In this document: positions 1-8,924 of the stretch, piece after piece
Layout: each line of letters starts with the position of its first letter
How positions within the stretch are numbered: the first letter of the stretch is position 1
Assembly: GCA_018399535.1 (NCBI GenBank)
Contig: JAGYOR010000007.1
Span: 1 to 34,498, forward strand
Direction: 5' to 3'
Length of the DNA: 34,498 nucleotides
Source of the DNA: Deltaproteobacteria bacterium
Lineage (GTDB): Bacteria > Desulfobacterota > Syntrophia > Syntrophales > UBA2210
The notes under the pieces: generated by a model
What the model saw: only the letters and a program-made list of their open reading frames with translations
What the model was told of the DNA's origin: nothing
Database searches by the model: none
Program-made: the position numbers and the translations under genes

Positions 1-602
1 ATGGACAGTTCCCGCATCTCGACGCCGGGAATGTCTTCCTCGCCGATCCGGTCCCGCAGCAGGCGAAGTGCCCTGAAATACGGTCTCGCGTCTTCCGGAT
101 CGGAGGACCAGGGCGGCATGGTCATCAGTCCCTGAATCGACAGGTTCGAGAAGGAGGAAACCCGCCGCACAAGCTCGAGTGTCTCCTCGGCTGGAATACC
201 GCTCTTCGACTGTTCGCCGGAGATGTTCACTTCTATGAGAATTTTCATGGTACGATCGGCCGCCGCCGCGCGACGGTCGATTTCCCGCGCCAGCTCGAAC
301 TTGTCCACGGAATGGATCATATCGACGAACTGAACGGCGTATTTCGCCTTATTTTTCTGGAGGTGCCCGATCATGTGCCACTCGACGCGCGGGCCGATCA
401 GGTCGTATTTCCGCTTGCCTTCCTGAATATAATTTTCTCCGATGATGCGGATTCCGGCTTCGACAGCCTCAAGAATCCTTTCGTCATCTACCTGTTTCGT
501 CACCGCCATGAGTCGCACGTCCGACGGCTGCCTCCCCGACTTCAGGGCCCGTTCGGCAATGATTTCCCGTACCGTGGTTATATTTTTTTCTACGGTCGAC
601 AT
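1..602 (-). CDS. yggS: YggS/PROSC-family PLP homeostasis protein, 3' end cut by window edge
   Basis: This gene is missing from the ORF track because its stop lies outside the window. I translated it by hand from ATG at 602-600, and about 200 codons run open to base 1. The N-terminus holds LMAVTKQ, whose Lys36 matches the PLP-binding lysine of E. coli YggS. IIGENYIQEG, WHMIGHLQKNK, VNISGEQSKSG and GLMTMPP are further hallmarks of this single-domain fold-type III PLP protein, which controls cellular PLP and amino-acid balance and has no confirmed catalytic reaction. The family is usually about 230 residues, so roughly 30 are missing. An AAGGGGG ribosome site stands 7 nt before the ATG. The gene is the last visible member of the yjbQ-maf-yggS minus-strand run. 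Confidence 0.93.
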   Translation of the reverse strand, partial: MSTVEKNITTVREIIAERALKSGRQPSDVRLMAVTKQVDDERILEAVEAGIRIIGENYIQEGKRKYDLIGPRVEWHMIGHLQKNKAKYAVQFVDMIHSVDKFELAREIDRRAAAADRTMKILIEVNISGEQSKSGIPAEETLELVRRVSSFSNLSIQGLMTMPPWSSDPEDARPYFRALRLLRDRIGEEDIPGVEMRELS

Positions 603-648
603 GGTCCAACCCCCTTATAAAATGTTACATAATTATTGTATAATTGGC

Positions 649-1260
649 TCACCGGCCTCCGAACCGAATAATATCGAACCGTTTCAATACTGACACAACT
701 TCCGCCAGGGGCAGGCCGATCACGTTGGAAACCGACCCCTGAATTCCGCTCACGAAGAAAGCCGCTTTCCCCTGAATGGCGTAACCGCCGGCCTTGTCGC
801 AGGCCTCCCCGCTCGCCAGGTACCATTCTATTTCATCATCATCCAGTTCCTTGAAAACAACGCCCGATTCAACGGCCTCGGTAAAACAGACTTCCCGTTC
901 CATGTTGACGATTGAAAATCCGGTTACAACCGTGTGCTCCCTGCCGCTCAGCCTGTGGAGCATGCGACGGGCGGCATCAGCGTTCTCGGGCTTTCCCAGG
1001 ATTTCATCATCAACGACGACGATGGTATCAGCGCCGAGAACCCAGGCTGACGGGTGATCGGCGCCGACGGATGCAGCTTTTTCTCCTGCAAGCCTGAGCA
1101 CGTGTTCTTTCGGACATTCGCCTTCCGCGGGTGACTCATCTACATCTCCCGGAACAACGGTGAATCGCAGGTCCAGGAGCGCGAGCAACTCGCGCCTCCG
1201 CGGCGAAGCCGAAGCAAGAATAAACTCGGGTCCCGTTCGTTCTTCTCCTGTCACGACCAT
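649..1260 (-). CDS. maf: Maf-family nucleoside triphosphate pyrophosphatase
   Basis: Maf proteins hydrolyse dTTP, UTP or modified NTPs to the monophosphate, a house-cleaning role once read as septum inhibition. The signature ILASASPRRRELL lies near residue 14. LGADTIVVVDDEILGKP carries the catalytic Asp, and SGREHTVVTGF follows. The size of about 203 residues is normal for the family. The ORF track starts at a GTG (1269) that overlaps the yjbQ stop. I prefer the ATG at 1260, because AAGGTGA sits 5 nt upstream of it. The gene follows yjbQ by 5 bases and precedes yggS by 46, so the three are probably cotranscribed. I cannot tell from the sequence whether it is the dTTP/UTP-type or the m7GTP-type. 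Confidence 0.93.
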   Translation of the reverse strand: MVVTGEERTGPEFILASASPRRRELLALLDLRFTVVPGDVDESPAEGECPKEHVLRLAGEKAASVGADHPSAWVLGADTIVVVDDEILGKPENADAARRMLHRLSGREHTVVTGFSIVNMEREVCFTEAVESGVVFKELDDDEIEWYLASGEACDKAGGYAIQGKAAFFVSGIQGSVSNVIGLPLAEVVSVLKRFDIIRFGGR

Positions 1261-1265
1261 AGTCG

Positions 1266-1658
1266 TCACCTTCTCACGGTTACCCAGACATTCCGACGAC
1301 GGGGACCGTCAAATTCACAGAAAAATATCGACTGCCAGGTCCCGAGGAGCGGCCGCCCCTCTTCGACAAGAACCGTTTGCGACGCGCCTGTGAGCGACGC
1401 CTTGATGTGCGCGTCCGCGTTGCCTTCCCGATGCCGGTACCCGGCATTCGGTGGAACCATGGATTCCAGTCCTTGAATGATATCAACCAGCACGTCGGGA
1501 TCGGCATTTTCGTTAATCGTTACGGCCGCAGTTGTATGAGGAACAAAAATACAACACGTTCCTTCGTCAACGCCGGACGTATCGATAATTTCCCTGATCC
1601 TGTCCGTAATGTCGATCAATTCGACGGACGAATTCGTCTGAATGGAAAATCGATGCAT
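1266..1658 (-). CDS. yjbQ: YjbQ family protein (UPF0047; secondary thiamine-phosphate synthase-like)
   Basis: This is a compact UPF0047/YjbQ protein of about 130 residues. The family motif IFVPHTTAAVTINENAD and the later HIKASLTGASQTVLVEEG, LLGTWQSIFFCEFDGPR are all present. The conserved His and acidic residues form a metal-like pocket in solved family members. A weak thiamine-phosphate synthase activity has been reported for E. coli YjbQ, but the true role is uncertain. The track starts at GTG 1670. ATG at 1658 is preferred, because GAAAGGTGA lies 8 nt upstream and the family begins close to MHRFSIQT. It is the first gene of the minus-strand run and is transcribed from the divergent promoter shared with the prepilin peptidase. 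Confidence 0.9.
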   Translation of the reverse strand: MHRFSIQTNSSVELIDITDRIREIIDTSGVDEGTCCIFVPHTTAAVTINENADPDVLVDIIQGLESMVPPNAGYRHREGNADAHIKASLTGASQTVLVEEGRPLLGTWQSIFFCEFDGPRRRNVWVTVRR

Positions 1659-1684
1659 CGAGTCATTCACCTTTCAGTTCGTCT

Positions 1685-1736
1685 TTGACTTGCCTCCACC
1701 GGCATTGTATATATGCCATCGTCGCTCCTTATTCAA
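1685..1736. promoter_or_regulatory. Symmetric divergent promoter with one shared -10 hexamer
   Basis: On the plus strand TTGACT (1685-1690), a 17-nt spacer and TATATA (1708-1713) face the prepilin peptidase gene. On the minus strand TTGAAT (1736-1731), a 17-nt spacer and the same TATATA face yjbQ. The -10 element is its own reverse complement and both spacers are 17 nt, so a single element can serve both directions. The match is read directly; activity is inferred. Confidence 0.7.
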
Positions 1737-1786
1737 GGGGGCTGCGGAGAAACACGAAACCGGAAAACAGGGAGAGGCACGGCATA

Positions 1787-2551
1787 ATGTTTGTTTTCAT
1801 GGCTGTTTTTTCCTTCGTCGTCGGGGCGGTCGTCGGAAGCTTTCTCAACGTCTGCATCTACCGACTGCCCGAGGGCGCCTCGATCGTGACGCCCGCATCC
1901 CATTGCCTGTCCTGTGGCCAACCGATACGGTGGCGCGACAATATACCAATCGTGAGCTACTTTCTACTCGGAGGCGCCTGCCGTTACTGCAAAGCGAAAC
2001 TTTCCCCGCAGTATCCCGCCGTGGAGTTCCTGACGGCCGTGATCGCACTTCTTCTTTTCCTGCAGTACGGTCTCTCCGCTTCTCTTCTCGCCGCGTTCCT
2101 GTTCTCCGCCGCACTCATTGTGATCAGCGTCATCGATCTTCGGCACCAGATCATTCCTCACTGCATCACACTCCCGGGCATACCCCTGTTCTTTCTTGCC
2201 GGCGTTCTCTGGATGGATGTCGGCCCTCTCGACGCCTTTCTGGGCATCATGGCAGGCGCCGGGTCGCTCTATTTCGTCGCCGTATACTACGAATGGCTGA
2301 CAGGTCGCGAGGGAATGGGCGGCGGCGACATCAACCTGCTGGCTATGGCGGGAGCCTTCCTGGGTTGGAAAGCGCTCATTCACATCGTCCTGGTCGCATC
2401 TTTAACGGGCGCGATTGTGGGTATCATCGCAATGATATGGAAAGGAAAAACCTCTCAGTATGCCGTTCCCTTCGGACCCTTTCTTTCAATCGGGGCCGTT
2501 TCATACCTCTTTTTCGGAGATTACCTGCTGTATCTCATCGGCGGTCCCTGA
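1787..2551 (+). CDS. pilD: Prepilin peptidase (type IV leader peptidase/N-methyltransferase)
   Basis: This inner-membrane aspartic protease cleaves the leader of type IV pilin or type II secretion pseudopilins and N-methylates the new end. The N-terminal GSFLNVCIYRLPEG motif and two CxxC pairs (CLSCG, CRYCK) mark the A24 N-terminal, zinc-binding methylase part. The catalytic aspartates are in DLRHQIIPH and GGGDINLLAMAGAFLGWK. Several hydrophobic helices cover the rest of the 254 residues, a normal size. The track begins at 1685, but the ATG at 1787 has GGAGAGG 9 nt upstream and begins right at the first membrane helix (MFVFMAVFSFVVGAVVGSF). No pilin or secretion genes are in the window, so its substrates lie elsewhere. 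Confidence 0.95.
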   Translation: MFVFMAVFSFVVGAVVGSFLNVCIYRLPEGASIVTPASHCLSCGQPIRWRDNIPIVSYFLLGGACRYCKAKLSPQYPAVEFLTAVIALLLFLQYGLSASLLAAFLFSAALIVISVIDLRHQIIPHCITLPGIPLFFLAGVLWMDVGPLDAFLGIMAGAGSLYFVAVYYEWLTGREGMGGGDINLLAMAGAFLGWKALIHIVLVASLTGAIVGIIAMIWKGKTSQYAVPFGPFLSIGAVSYLFFGDYLLYLIGGP

Positions 2552-2596
2552 TGCAACGAGGCACGGGTCCCCGACACGACCGGGGTGTCAATTGTC

Positions 2597-2625
2597 TTGA
2601 CTTACCCGGTTCACGCATATTATAA
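2597..2625 (+). promoter_or_regulatory. Sigma-70 promoter for argS
   Basis: TTGACT (2597-2602), a 17-nt spacer and TTATAA (2620-2625) lie in the 172-base gap between the prepilin peptidase and argS. Transcription would start about 90 bases before the argS ATG. No other start signal is seen before ffh, so this promoter may drive argS, the SPOR gene and ffh together. Confidence 0.6.
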
Positions 2626-2723
2626 GCGGCAGGGGAGTCGGTCGGCTTCCTTCGGCGAAAAAACACGTGGTTGGCCTTTGCGCCAACTTTTCCTTTTTTA
2701 TACCCGGGAGATTTGACAAACAG

Positions 2724-4388
2724 ATGAAAAAACTGCTCACTGAACTCATTGAACGGACAATCACCGCATGCATCGAAGCGGGAGGCCTGGCACCCTGCGA
2801 TATTCCCCCCGTTGAAGTCGACCTCCCCCGCGAAGACGCCCACGGCGATTACGCGACAAACATAGCCATGACCCTCGCCTCGCTGCAGAGACGAAATCCC
2901 AGGGCAATCGCGGAGCAGATCGTTTCTCATCTCGATGATCCCGAAAAAATAATCGAACGGGTGGAAATTGCGGGTCCAGGATTCATTAATTTTTTTATAC
3001 GAAAGGATTTCTGGACCAGGCTGCTCAGGGACGCCGACCGGTTGAAGGAACAGTACGGGACATCCTCCATCGGCGCCGGCGCGAAAGTGCAGGTGGAATT
3101 CGTCAGCGCAAACCCGACGGGTCCCCTCCATATAGGCCATGCCCGGGGGGCCGTCACGGGCGACGCTATCGCCCGGATTCTCGAGGCTTCGGGCTATTCC
3201 GTATCACGGGAATATTACATAAACGACGCCGGGAACCAGATGGACATGCTCGGCCGGTCTATTCTTTACCGGTATCGTGAGCTCTTCGGAGAAGAAGTCA
3301 CTCTTCCCGACAACTGTTACCAGGGAGACTACATAATCGGGCTGGCGGAAGAAATCAGGGATCGCTACGGAGCACGCTGGCTCGACGCCGATGCCGGTGA
3401 GGCGGTTTCATTTTTTACGGAGTTCGGCAGCGGCATCATCATGGAAGGCATCAAGGAGGATCTTCGCGCTTTCGGCATCACCTTCGACCGCTATTTCAGT
3501 GAAAAGGAGCTGCACCGGGACAACGGCGTCGGCCGTCTCCTCGATGAACTGGAAGAAAAAGGCTACGTGTACCGGGAAGGACAAACCCGCTGGTTCCGCA
3601 CCACCACATTCGGAGACGAGAAAGACCGTGTCGTTGTGCGGGAAAACGGATCGCCCACTTACTTCGCCGCCGACATCGAGTACCATAAAAACAAATACGA
3701 ACGGGGATTCGACCTGGTTATAGATGTCTGGGGAGCCGATCACCATGGTTACATCCCCCGCATGTACGCCGGCATTCAAGCCATAGGGGAAAAACCCGAG
3801 GCCTTCCAGGTCGTCCTGGTACAGCTGGTCAATCTTCTGAGAAACGGGATCCCTGTTCCCATGTCGACGCGGGCGGGCGAATTCGTCACGTTGCGGGAAG
3901 TCATAGACGAAGTGGGAAAAGACGCGGCCCGGTATAATTTCCTGATGAGACGATCGAACAGCCACCTGGATTTCGATCTTGAAGTTGCCAAGAGCCGGTC
4001 AAATGATAACCCGGTCTACTACGTCCAGTATGCCCACGCCCGCATCTCGAGCATTTTCAGAACGGCTCTTGAACGAGGGTACGCCGCTCCCGCTTATGAA
4101 GAGACCGACCTTTCGCGTCTTGCACTGGACGAGGAACGTGAACTCATCAAGTTGATAGACCGGTTTCCAGATCTCGTGGAAGGCAGCGCCCGGAGTCTCG
4201 AACCTCATCGTATCACCTTTTACTGCCACGAGCTGGCGGCTGCTTTCCACAGCTATTACAATAAAAACCGAGTTATAAGCGATGACGCGGAACTTTCCGG
4301 AGCCCGGCTCTTCCTTGTAAAAATCATTGGTGTCGTTCTTGGCAACGCCCTGCGGTTGCTGGGTGTTTCAGCTCCGGATCGAATGTAG
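2724..4388 (+). CDS. argS: Arginyl-tRNA synthetase
   Basis: This class Ia aminoacyl-tRNA synthetase charges tRNA-Arg with arginine. The N-terminal additional domain covers about residues 1-85. The HIGH motif is in [14 protein letters not shown] (about 135-138). [13 protein letters not shown] is the conserved second signature. The KMSKS equivalent is the reduced [11 protein letters not shown] typical of many ArgS. DALR-type anticodon-binding helices fill about 430-554, with [13 protein letters not shown] just before them. The length of 554 residues is usual. The track start (GTG 2667) adds 19 residues with no family match and no ribosome site. The ATG at 2724 begins [13 protein letters not shown], with GGGAG 13 nt upstream. 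Confidence 0.97.
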   Translation: MKKLLTELIERTITACIEAGGLAPCDIPPVEVDLPREDAHGDYATNIAMTLASLQRRNPRAIAEQIVSHLDDPEKIIERVEIAGPGFINFFIRKDFWTRLLRDADRLKEQYGTSSIGAGAKVQVEFVSANPTGPLHIGHARGAVTGDAIARILEASGYSVSREYYINDAGNQMDMLGRSILYRYRELFGEEVTLPDNCYQGDYIIGLAEEIRDRYGARWLDADAGEAVSFFTEFGSGIIMEGIKEDLRAFGITFDRYFSEKELHRDNGVGRLLDELEEKGYVYREGQTRWFRTTTFGDEKDRVVVRENGSPTYFAADIEYHKNKYERGFDLVIDVWGADHHGYIPRMYAGIQAIGEKPEAFQVVLVQLVNLLRNGIPVPMSTRAGEFVTLREVIDEVGKDAARYNFLMRRSNSHLDFDLEVAKSRSNDNPVYYVQYAHARISSIFRTALERGYAAPAYEETDLSRLALDEERELIKLIDRFPDLVEGSARSLEPHRITFYCHELAAAFHSYYNKNRVISDDAELSGARLFLVKIIGVVLGNALRLLGVSAPDRM

Positions 4389-4442
4389 GCGAGTGAAACC
4401 GAACAGGTGGAAATTCCGGTTCGCCCGTGAAGGAACAGGCCG

Positions 4443-5045
4443 ATGGCAAAGAGGAACAAGAGTCGATTTGGACTGACGATCGGCAGAATCGGCATCACCA
4501 TCATGACTGTGGGGATTTCGATGCTGCTTCTGGCATCTTTCATGTTCGGCGTGCTGGTCGGGCGGAATATCGAAAGTTACCCGGAAAAAATAGCGAAGGG
4601 TATTCCCTCCGCTATTCGGGAAAAGATGTCCGCAATCGGTGAAACGCCGCCCGAGGTGACGGCGAAAGACGATATGGCGCTCACCTTCTACCAGACCTTG
4701 TCCCGGAAAGGGGACGATTTTTCGAAGGTAATGCCCGTCGACGAGACCGCGGCCCGTCCTAAACCGTCGCGCCCGCAAATATCAGATGAAGGACCGGTAG
4801 TTGAACCTCGGGCCTACACGATTCAGGTCGCTGCCTTTCGAGACAGGGTCGGCGCCGAAAGGCTTCGTGACAGGCTGGCTGAAATGGGATATGTCTCCCT
4901 GATTCACAGAGGCGAATCTTCCGAACAGGATGTGTGGTATCGGCTCAGAATCGAAGGGTTTGACAGTCGTGATGAGGCACAGCGGGAATCAGCCAGGATA
5001 GAGACCGGCATCAAGGGGCTTAAATGCCTGGTACTGAAAAACTGA
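4443..5045 (+). CDS. Membrane-anchored SPOR-domain protein
   Basis: This is a 200-residue bitopic protein: a basic N-terminus, one hydrophobic helix (about 17-38, ITIMTVGISMLLLASFMFGV), a charged linker, and a C-terminal SPOR domain (about 123-200, AYTIQVAAFRDRVGAERLRDRL). SPOR domains bind denuded glycan strands at the division septum, so the protein probably acts in the periplasm during cell constriction. The exact partner is unknown. An AAGGA site stands 8 nt before the ATG. It follows argS by 54 bases and precedes ffh by 23, an arrangement I associate with deltaproteobacterial genomes. It is not close enough to FtsN or DamX to be named as either. Confidence 0.88.
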   Translation: MAKRNKSRFGLTIGRIGITIMTVGISMLLLASFMFGVLVGRNIESYPEKIAKGIPSAIREKMSAIGETPPEVTAKDDMALTFYQTLSRKGDDFSKVMPVDETAARPKPSRPQISDEGPVVEPRAYTIQVAAFRDRVGAERLRDRLAEMGYVSLIHRGESSEQDVWYRLRIEGFDSRDEAQRESARIETGIKGLKCLVLKN

Positions 5046-5068
5046 ATCGTTGCACAACGGTATGATCA

Positions 5069-6400
5069 ATGTTTGAAAATCTGACGGAAAAATTCGACAC
5101 AGTCTTTAAAAAACTCAAGGGCCGCGGAGTCCTTGACGAAGAGAACATACGGGAAGCCCTGAAGGATATTCGCATTGCCCTGCTTGAAGCAGACGTGAAT
5201 TTCAGGGTGGTGAGGGAATTTATAGAGGAAGTCCGGGAGCATGCCGTCGGACGGGAGGTGCTGGACAGCATCACGCCGGGACAGCAGATCGTCAAGATCG
5301 TTCACGACCAACTGGCGCTCCTGATGGCCGACGAGAACAACCAGCTGAAACTGGACGGCAGGTTTCCCTCGCCAATCATGCTGGTGGGCCTCCAGGGATG
5401 CGGCAAGACCACAACAGCTGCCAAACTGGCCCGGCATCTCAAGGAACAGGGGAACCGGGTTGCCCTCGTCTCGGCCGACGTATACCGTCCCGCGGCCATG
5501 GAACAACTGAAAATTCTCGGGAACAAAATCGACGTGCCCGTCTTCGAATCAGGAGAGGCAGAAAATCCCGTTAAAATCTGCGTCGATGCCGTCGAGTATT
5601 CCCGTGCGAACGGATTCGATACACTGCTCATCGACACGGCCGGCCGACTGCACATCGACCAGCCGCTGATGGAAGAACTTGCCAGGATAAAGGCGGCGGT
5701 GAATCCCTCGGAAATCCTTCTCGTCGCGGACGCCATGACCGGCCAGGAGGCCGTCTCAGTCGCCCAATCGTTCAATGAAACCCTGGCCCTCGACGGTGTG
5801 GTCCTGACCAAGATAGACGGCGACGCCCGCGGCGGCGCCGCCCTCTCCCTGAGAAAGGTGACCGGCACGCCGATCAAGTTCCTGGGAATCGGCGAAAAAA
5901 TCGATGCCCTGGAAGTTTTCCACGCCGAGCGGATGGCCTCCCGGATTCTCGGGATGGGCGATATCCTTACGCTCGTTGAAAAGGCGCAGAAGACGATCGA
6001 TGAAAAGGCCGCGAAAGAGCTTGAAAGAAAAATAAGGAAGAATGACTTCACGCTTGACGATCTTAAGACGCAACTGCAGCAGATCAAAAAAATGGGCCCG
6101 CTTCAGGACATACTCGGCATGATTCCCGGCGCCGGAAAAATAAAGGGCCTGAAGAACATGCAGCCCGATGAAGATGAACTGGTCAAGGTAACGGCCGTCA
6201 TCGATTCCATGACGAAAGAGGAACGCGCGCATTACAAGATAATAAACGGAAGCCGCCGCAAAAGAATCGCCGCTGGGAGCGGCACCACCGTGCAGGACGT
6301 CAACAGGGTTATAAAGAATTACGAAGCCATGAGAAAAATGATGAAAAAATTGTCGAAGGGCGGCATGAAATCATTTTCCAGAGGGAAAATACCCTTTTAA
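5069..6400 (+). CDS. ffh: Signal recognition particle protein Ffh (SRP54)
   Basis: Ffh is the GTPase of the bacterial signal recognition particle. With 4.5S RNA it binds signal sequences on nascent chains and hands them to FtsY at the membrane. The N domain covers about residues 1-85. The G domain has the P-loop GLQGCGKTTTAAKLA (about 108-122), DTAGRLHID, and TKIDGDARGGAALS. The methionine-rich M domain runs from about 325 to the end and contains NGSRRKRIAAGSGT, the conserved RNA-contact segment. The 443 residues are a normal size. No ffs (4.5S RNA) gene is seen nearby. The ribosome site before ATG 5069 is weak, so coupling to the upstream SPOR gene 23 bases away is possible. Confidence 0.98.
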   Translation: MFENLTEKFDTVFKKLKGRGVLDEENIREALKDIRIALLEADVNFRVVREFIEEVREHAVGREVLDSITPGQQIVKIVHDQLALLMADENNQLKLDGRFPSPIMLVGLQGCGKTTTAAKLARHLKEQGNRVALVSADVYRPAAMEQLKILGNKIDVPVFESGEAENPVKICVDAVEYSRANGFDTLLIDTAGRLHIDQPLMEELARIKAAVNPSEILLVADAMTGQEAVSVAQSFNETLALDGVVLTKIDGDARGGAALSLRKVTGTPIKFLGIGEKIDALEVFHAERMASRILGMGDILTLVEKAQKTIDEKAAKELERKIRKNDFTLDDLKTQLQQIKKMGPLQDILGMIPGAGKIKGLKNMQPDEDELVKVTAVIDSMTKEERAHYKIINGSRRKRIAAGSGTTVQDVNRVIKNYEAMRKMMKKLSKGGMKSFSRGKIPF

Positions 6401-6500
6401 TTGTCGTGCAACTATGTTATCAGTGAAATTTACGTCTTACAGAATATCGCGCAGATATAGGTAAAAAAACTTGAAAGGCCGGAGGTAGGAATCAATCAGC

Positions 6501-6770
6501 ATGGCGACGAAAATCAGACTTACCCGCATGGGTGCGAAGAAAAAACCCTTTTACCGCATTGTCGTGGCGGACAGCCAGTCACCAAGGGATGGACGATTCA
6601 TCGAGATAATCGGGAACTACGATCCGCTCCAGGACCCCGCCGTCATAAACATCAAGGAAGACCGCGTCGTGGAATGGCTGTCCAAGGGTGCGAAACCGTC
6701 CAGAACAGTCTCGAATCTTTTGCAAAAGAAGGGAATTTCGATCCCGAAGGAGACACCGGTTACACAATAG
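6501..6770 (+). CDS. rpsP: 30S ribosomal protein S16
   Basis: S16 is a small-subunit assembly protein bound to the 5' domain of 16S rRNA. The start [25 protein letters not shown] and the segment [14 protein letters not shown] are textbook S16, and the 89 residues match the family. The ATG at 6501 is preceded by GGAGGTAGGA, whose TAGGA is 10 nt away. The gene heads the classic rpsP-khpA-rimM-trmD-rplS order. The 100-base gap after ffh could hold a separate promoter, but I saw no convincing -35/-10 pair there. Confidence 0.98.
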   Translation: MATKIRLTRMGAKKKPFYRIVVADSQSPRDGRFIEIIGNYDPLQDPAVINIKEDRVVEWLSKGAKPSRTVSNLLQKKGISIPKETPVTQ

Positions 6771-6834
6771 CATCTCAACCAGGACAAGATTCGTATCGGC
6801 TTTTTAATTCTTGTACGCTGTGGAGGTTGACACG

Positions 6835-7080
6835 ATGGACGGTGATACGATGAAAGATCTGATCAAGTATATCGCACAGGCGCTGGTAGACCACCCCGAC
6901 CAGGTTGATGTTTCCGAGGTGGTGGGTGAACAGACATCGGTCATTGAACTGAGGGTCACCAAGGAAGACCTCGGCAAGGTAATCGGGAAACAGGGGAAAA
7001 CCGCCAAGGCAATGCGCACCATTCTCAGCGCTGCCTCATCGAAACTCAACAAGAGGTCGGTACTGGAAATCATCGAATAG
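6835..7080 (+). CDS. khpA: KhpA-type KH-domain RNA-binding protein
   Basis: This is a single KH-domain protein of about 81 residues (YlqC/KhpA family). The GxxG loop is in [19 protein letters not shown], the nucleic-acid-binding element. In Gram-positives KhpA pairs with KhpB (EloR/Jag) as a global RNA chaperone, but the partner is not visible here. The track begins at a TTG (6811). The ATG at 6835 is chosen because GGAGG lies 8 nt upstream; a further ATG at 6850 would also give a complete KH domain. Its stop codon abuts the rimM start with no gap, which suggests tight translational coupling. Confidence 0.93.
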   Translation: MDGDTMKDLIKYIAQALVDHPDQVDVSEVVGEQTSVIELRVTKEDLGKVIGKQGKTAKAMRTILSAASSKLNKRSVLEIIE

Positions 7081-7584
7081 TTGAAGGATTTCATAACTAT
7101 AGGAAAAATTGTCAAGCAGGTCGGCCTCAGGGGCCGGCTCAAGGCCGTCTCCTACTTGGCATCGGGCGATACTATCACGCGACAGCAGTCTGTTTTTATC
7201 GGCCACGACGCATCCAGCGCAGTTTCCCACCGGATCACCGGAATCACCGCTAAAGGAAAAACCATACTTCTCTCACTTGAAGGCATCGAAAATGCTGAAG
7301 CGTCGGCAGGTCTGAAGGGACGATATCTGTTTCTGCCCAGAGATGTTTTCGATCCGCTTGAAGAAGACGAATACTTCTGGGAAGATATCATCGGGCTTGA
7401 AGTTGTCAACGAGGAAGGTGAAAAACTGGGAGTCATCACCTCCATCATCGCCACAGGCAGTAACGATGTATACGTGTGTGAAGGCCCCGGGGGAGAGACT
7501 CTCCTTCCAGCGATTGAAGGGTTTATCAAAAAAATAGATATTCGCGGGGGAATCGTTATAGCATCCCCTCCCCGCGAGCTGTAA
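7081..7584 (+). CDS. rimM: Ribosome maturation factor RimM
   Basis: RimM binds S19 and helps mature the head of the 30S subunit. The N-terminal RimM domain begins FITIGKIVKQVGLRGRLK. The C-terminal PRC-barrel domain begins at about residue 97 (YFWEDIIGLEVVNEEGEKLGVI), and LLPAIEGFIKKIDI closes it. The size of 167 residues is normal. The start is a TTG placed directly after the khpA stop, with no good ribosome site. No ATG or GTG lies between this TTG and the first conserved residues, so the TTG is very likely real and read by translational coupling. Confidence 0.95.
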   Translation: MKDFITIGKIVKQVGLRGRLKAVSYLASGDTITRQQSVFIGHDASSAVSHRITGITAKGKTILLSLEGIENAEASAGLKGRYLFLPRDVFDPLEEDEYFWEDIIGLEVVNEEGEKLGVITSIIATGSNDVYVCEGPGGETLLPAIEGFIKKIDIRGGIVIASPPREL

Positions 7585-7593
7585 AGCGTCGCC

Positions 7594-8331
7594 ATGCGTT
7601 TCGATATTCTCACCCTCTTTCCTGAAATATTCGACTCCCCCTTTCGCGCGAGTCTTTTTAAACGGGCAATCGACAGGGGATTGATCGAAATCGGCGTCCA
7701 CAACATCAGGGACTACGCCGCCGGGAAGCACCGGGTTACCGACGATGTACCCTTCGGCGGCGGCGGCGGCATGATCCTCAAGGTGGAACCGGTTGATCGC
7801 GCCCTCCAGGCCGTTGTGCCCGACCGTCATTCGAGTCTCGTGATACTCCTGTCGCCGCAGGGGGAACCGTTCACGCAGGCAGCTGCCGAAGAACTCAGTC
7901 TCAGCAGCCACATCGTACTCATCTGCGGTCATTACGAAGGTGTCGATGAGCGGGTCGGGCGGCATCTCGCCGACCGGGAACTGTCCATAGGTGATTATGT
8001 CCTGTCGGGCGGGGAATTCGCGGCTCTCGTCGTCGTCGATGCCGTTTCCCGCCTGGTGAGAGGTTTCGCGGGCAATCACGAAACGATACTGAACGATTCG
8101 CACTCCACGGGACTGCTCGAGGGTCCCCACTATACAAGACCCCGCCGCTACCAGGACTGGAAGGTACCCGAGGTTCTGCTGTCTGGTCATGAAAAGAACA
8201 TTCGTCTATGGCGACGCAGGGAGTCACTGAAAAGAACGCTTGAACGAAGACCCGACCTGCTGACCCGGGCGGACTTGACGGAAGAAGACCAAATCATGCT
8301 CGGGGCGCTTCGGGATGAATCAGAAGGCTAG
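7594..8331 (+). CDS. trmD: tRNA (guanine-37-N1)-methyltransferase TrmD
   Basis: TrmD methylates N1 of G37 next to the anticodon and prevents frameshifting at proline and other codons. It is a trefoil-knot SPOUT enzyme that works as a dimer in the cytoplasm. The start [30 protein letters not shown], the cofactor-binding [13 protein letters not shown] and [20 protein letters not shown] are all present. The C-terminal tail [21 protein letters not shown] is the usual tRNA-contact part. The 245 residues are standard. The gene starts 9 bases after rimM, and its last 17 bases overlap the next gene. Confidence 0.98.
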   Translation: MRFDILTLFPEIFDSPFRASLFKRAIDRGLIEIGVHNIRDYAAGKHRVTDDVPFGGGGGMILKVEPVDRALQAVVPDRHSSLVILLSPQGEPFTQAAAEELSLSSHIVLICGHYEGVDERVGRHLADRELSIGDYVLSGGEFAALVVVDAVSRLVRGFAGNHETILNDSHSTGLLEGPHYTRPRRYQDWKVPEVLLSGHEKNIRLWRRRESLKRTLERRPDLLTRADLTEEDQIMLGALRDESEG

Positions 8332-8881
8332 TTTTTCCATCGCACTCCTCCACTATCCCGTCTACAATAAAAAGGGCGAAGTCGTGACTACGGCGGTGAC
8401 AAACCTCGACATTCACGACATTGCCCGGACCGGGAGAACCTACGGTGCACGCCGATTTTTCATAATTACGCCGCTTGAAATACAGCGGGACTTTGTTCAT
8501 CGCATTCTGGCGCACTGGCGGCAGGGGTACGGAGCATCCTACAATCCGGCAAGGAAGGAAGCTTTCGACATCGTGAGAGTACAACCGTCACTCCAGGCGG
8601 CGCGGAACGCAATTGCAGCGGAGTCGGGGCAACATCCCCGTCTCGTCGCCACCAGCGCTCAGGAAAAACAGGGAAATATATCATTCCGCGACATGCGGAC
8701 AGCGATGCTCGAGGAGGCCGGAGAATGGCTTTTCCTGTTCGGAACAGGCTGGGGTATCGCCGAGGATGTGCTGGGGGATTGCGATTTCCTTCTAGAGCCG
8801 ATCCGGGGAACTGCCGGGTATAATCACCTGTCGGTGCGATCGGCCGTATCGATCGTCCTGGACAGGCTGGCAGGAGCATGA
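8315..8881 (+). CDS. SPOUT-family RNA methyltransferase (PF09936-type)
   Basis: This 188-residue protein has the C-terminal trefoil-knot signature [26 protein letters not shown] preceded by [14 protein letters not shown], which I assign to the small SAM-dependent SPOUT family PF09936 (structure known from Thermotoga TM1570). The RNA substrate is not established for the family. The N-terminal part begins [33 protein letters not shown] in its first 40 residues. It is typically found between trmD and rplS in deltaproteobacteria and Thermotogae, exactly as here. Its ATG lies inside trmD (17-base overlap), so translation is probably coupled. Substrate identity (tRNA or rRNA) cannot be read from sequence. 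Confidence 0.85.
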   Translation: MNQKASFSIALLHYPVYNKKGEVVTTAVTNLDIHDIARTGRTYGARRFFIITPLEIQRDFVHRILAHWRQGYGASYNPARKEAFDIVRVQPSLQAARNAIAAESGQHPRLVATSAQEKQGNISFRDMRTAMLEEAGEWLFLFGTGWGIAEDVLGDCDFLLEPIRGTAGYNHLSVRSAVSIVLDRLAGA

Positions 8882-8924
8882 CGAATCTGCTTCATTCCGC
8901 AGCGTCCCTTTTTTGTATTTTCCA

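Noticed and set aside
1642-2625. 327-residue plus-strand ORF over the prepilin peptidase gene
   Set aside because: It is Arg/Ser/His-rich with no family pattern. The overlapping frame from 1787 encodes all prepilin peptidase motifs.
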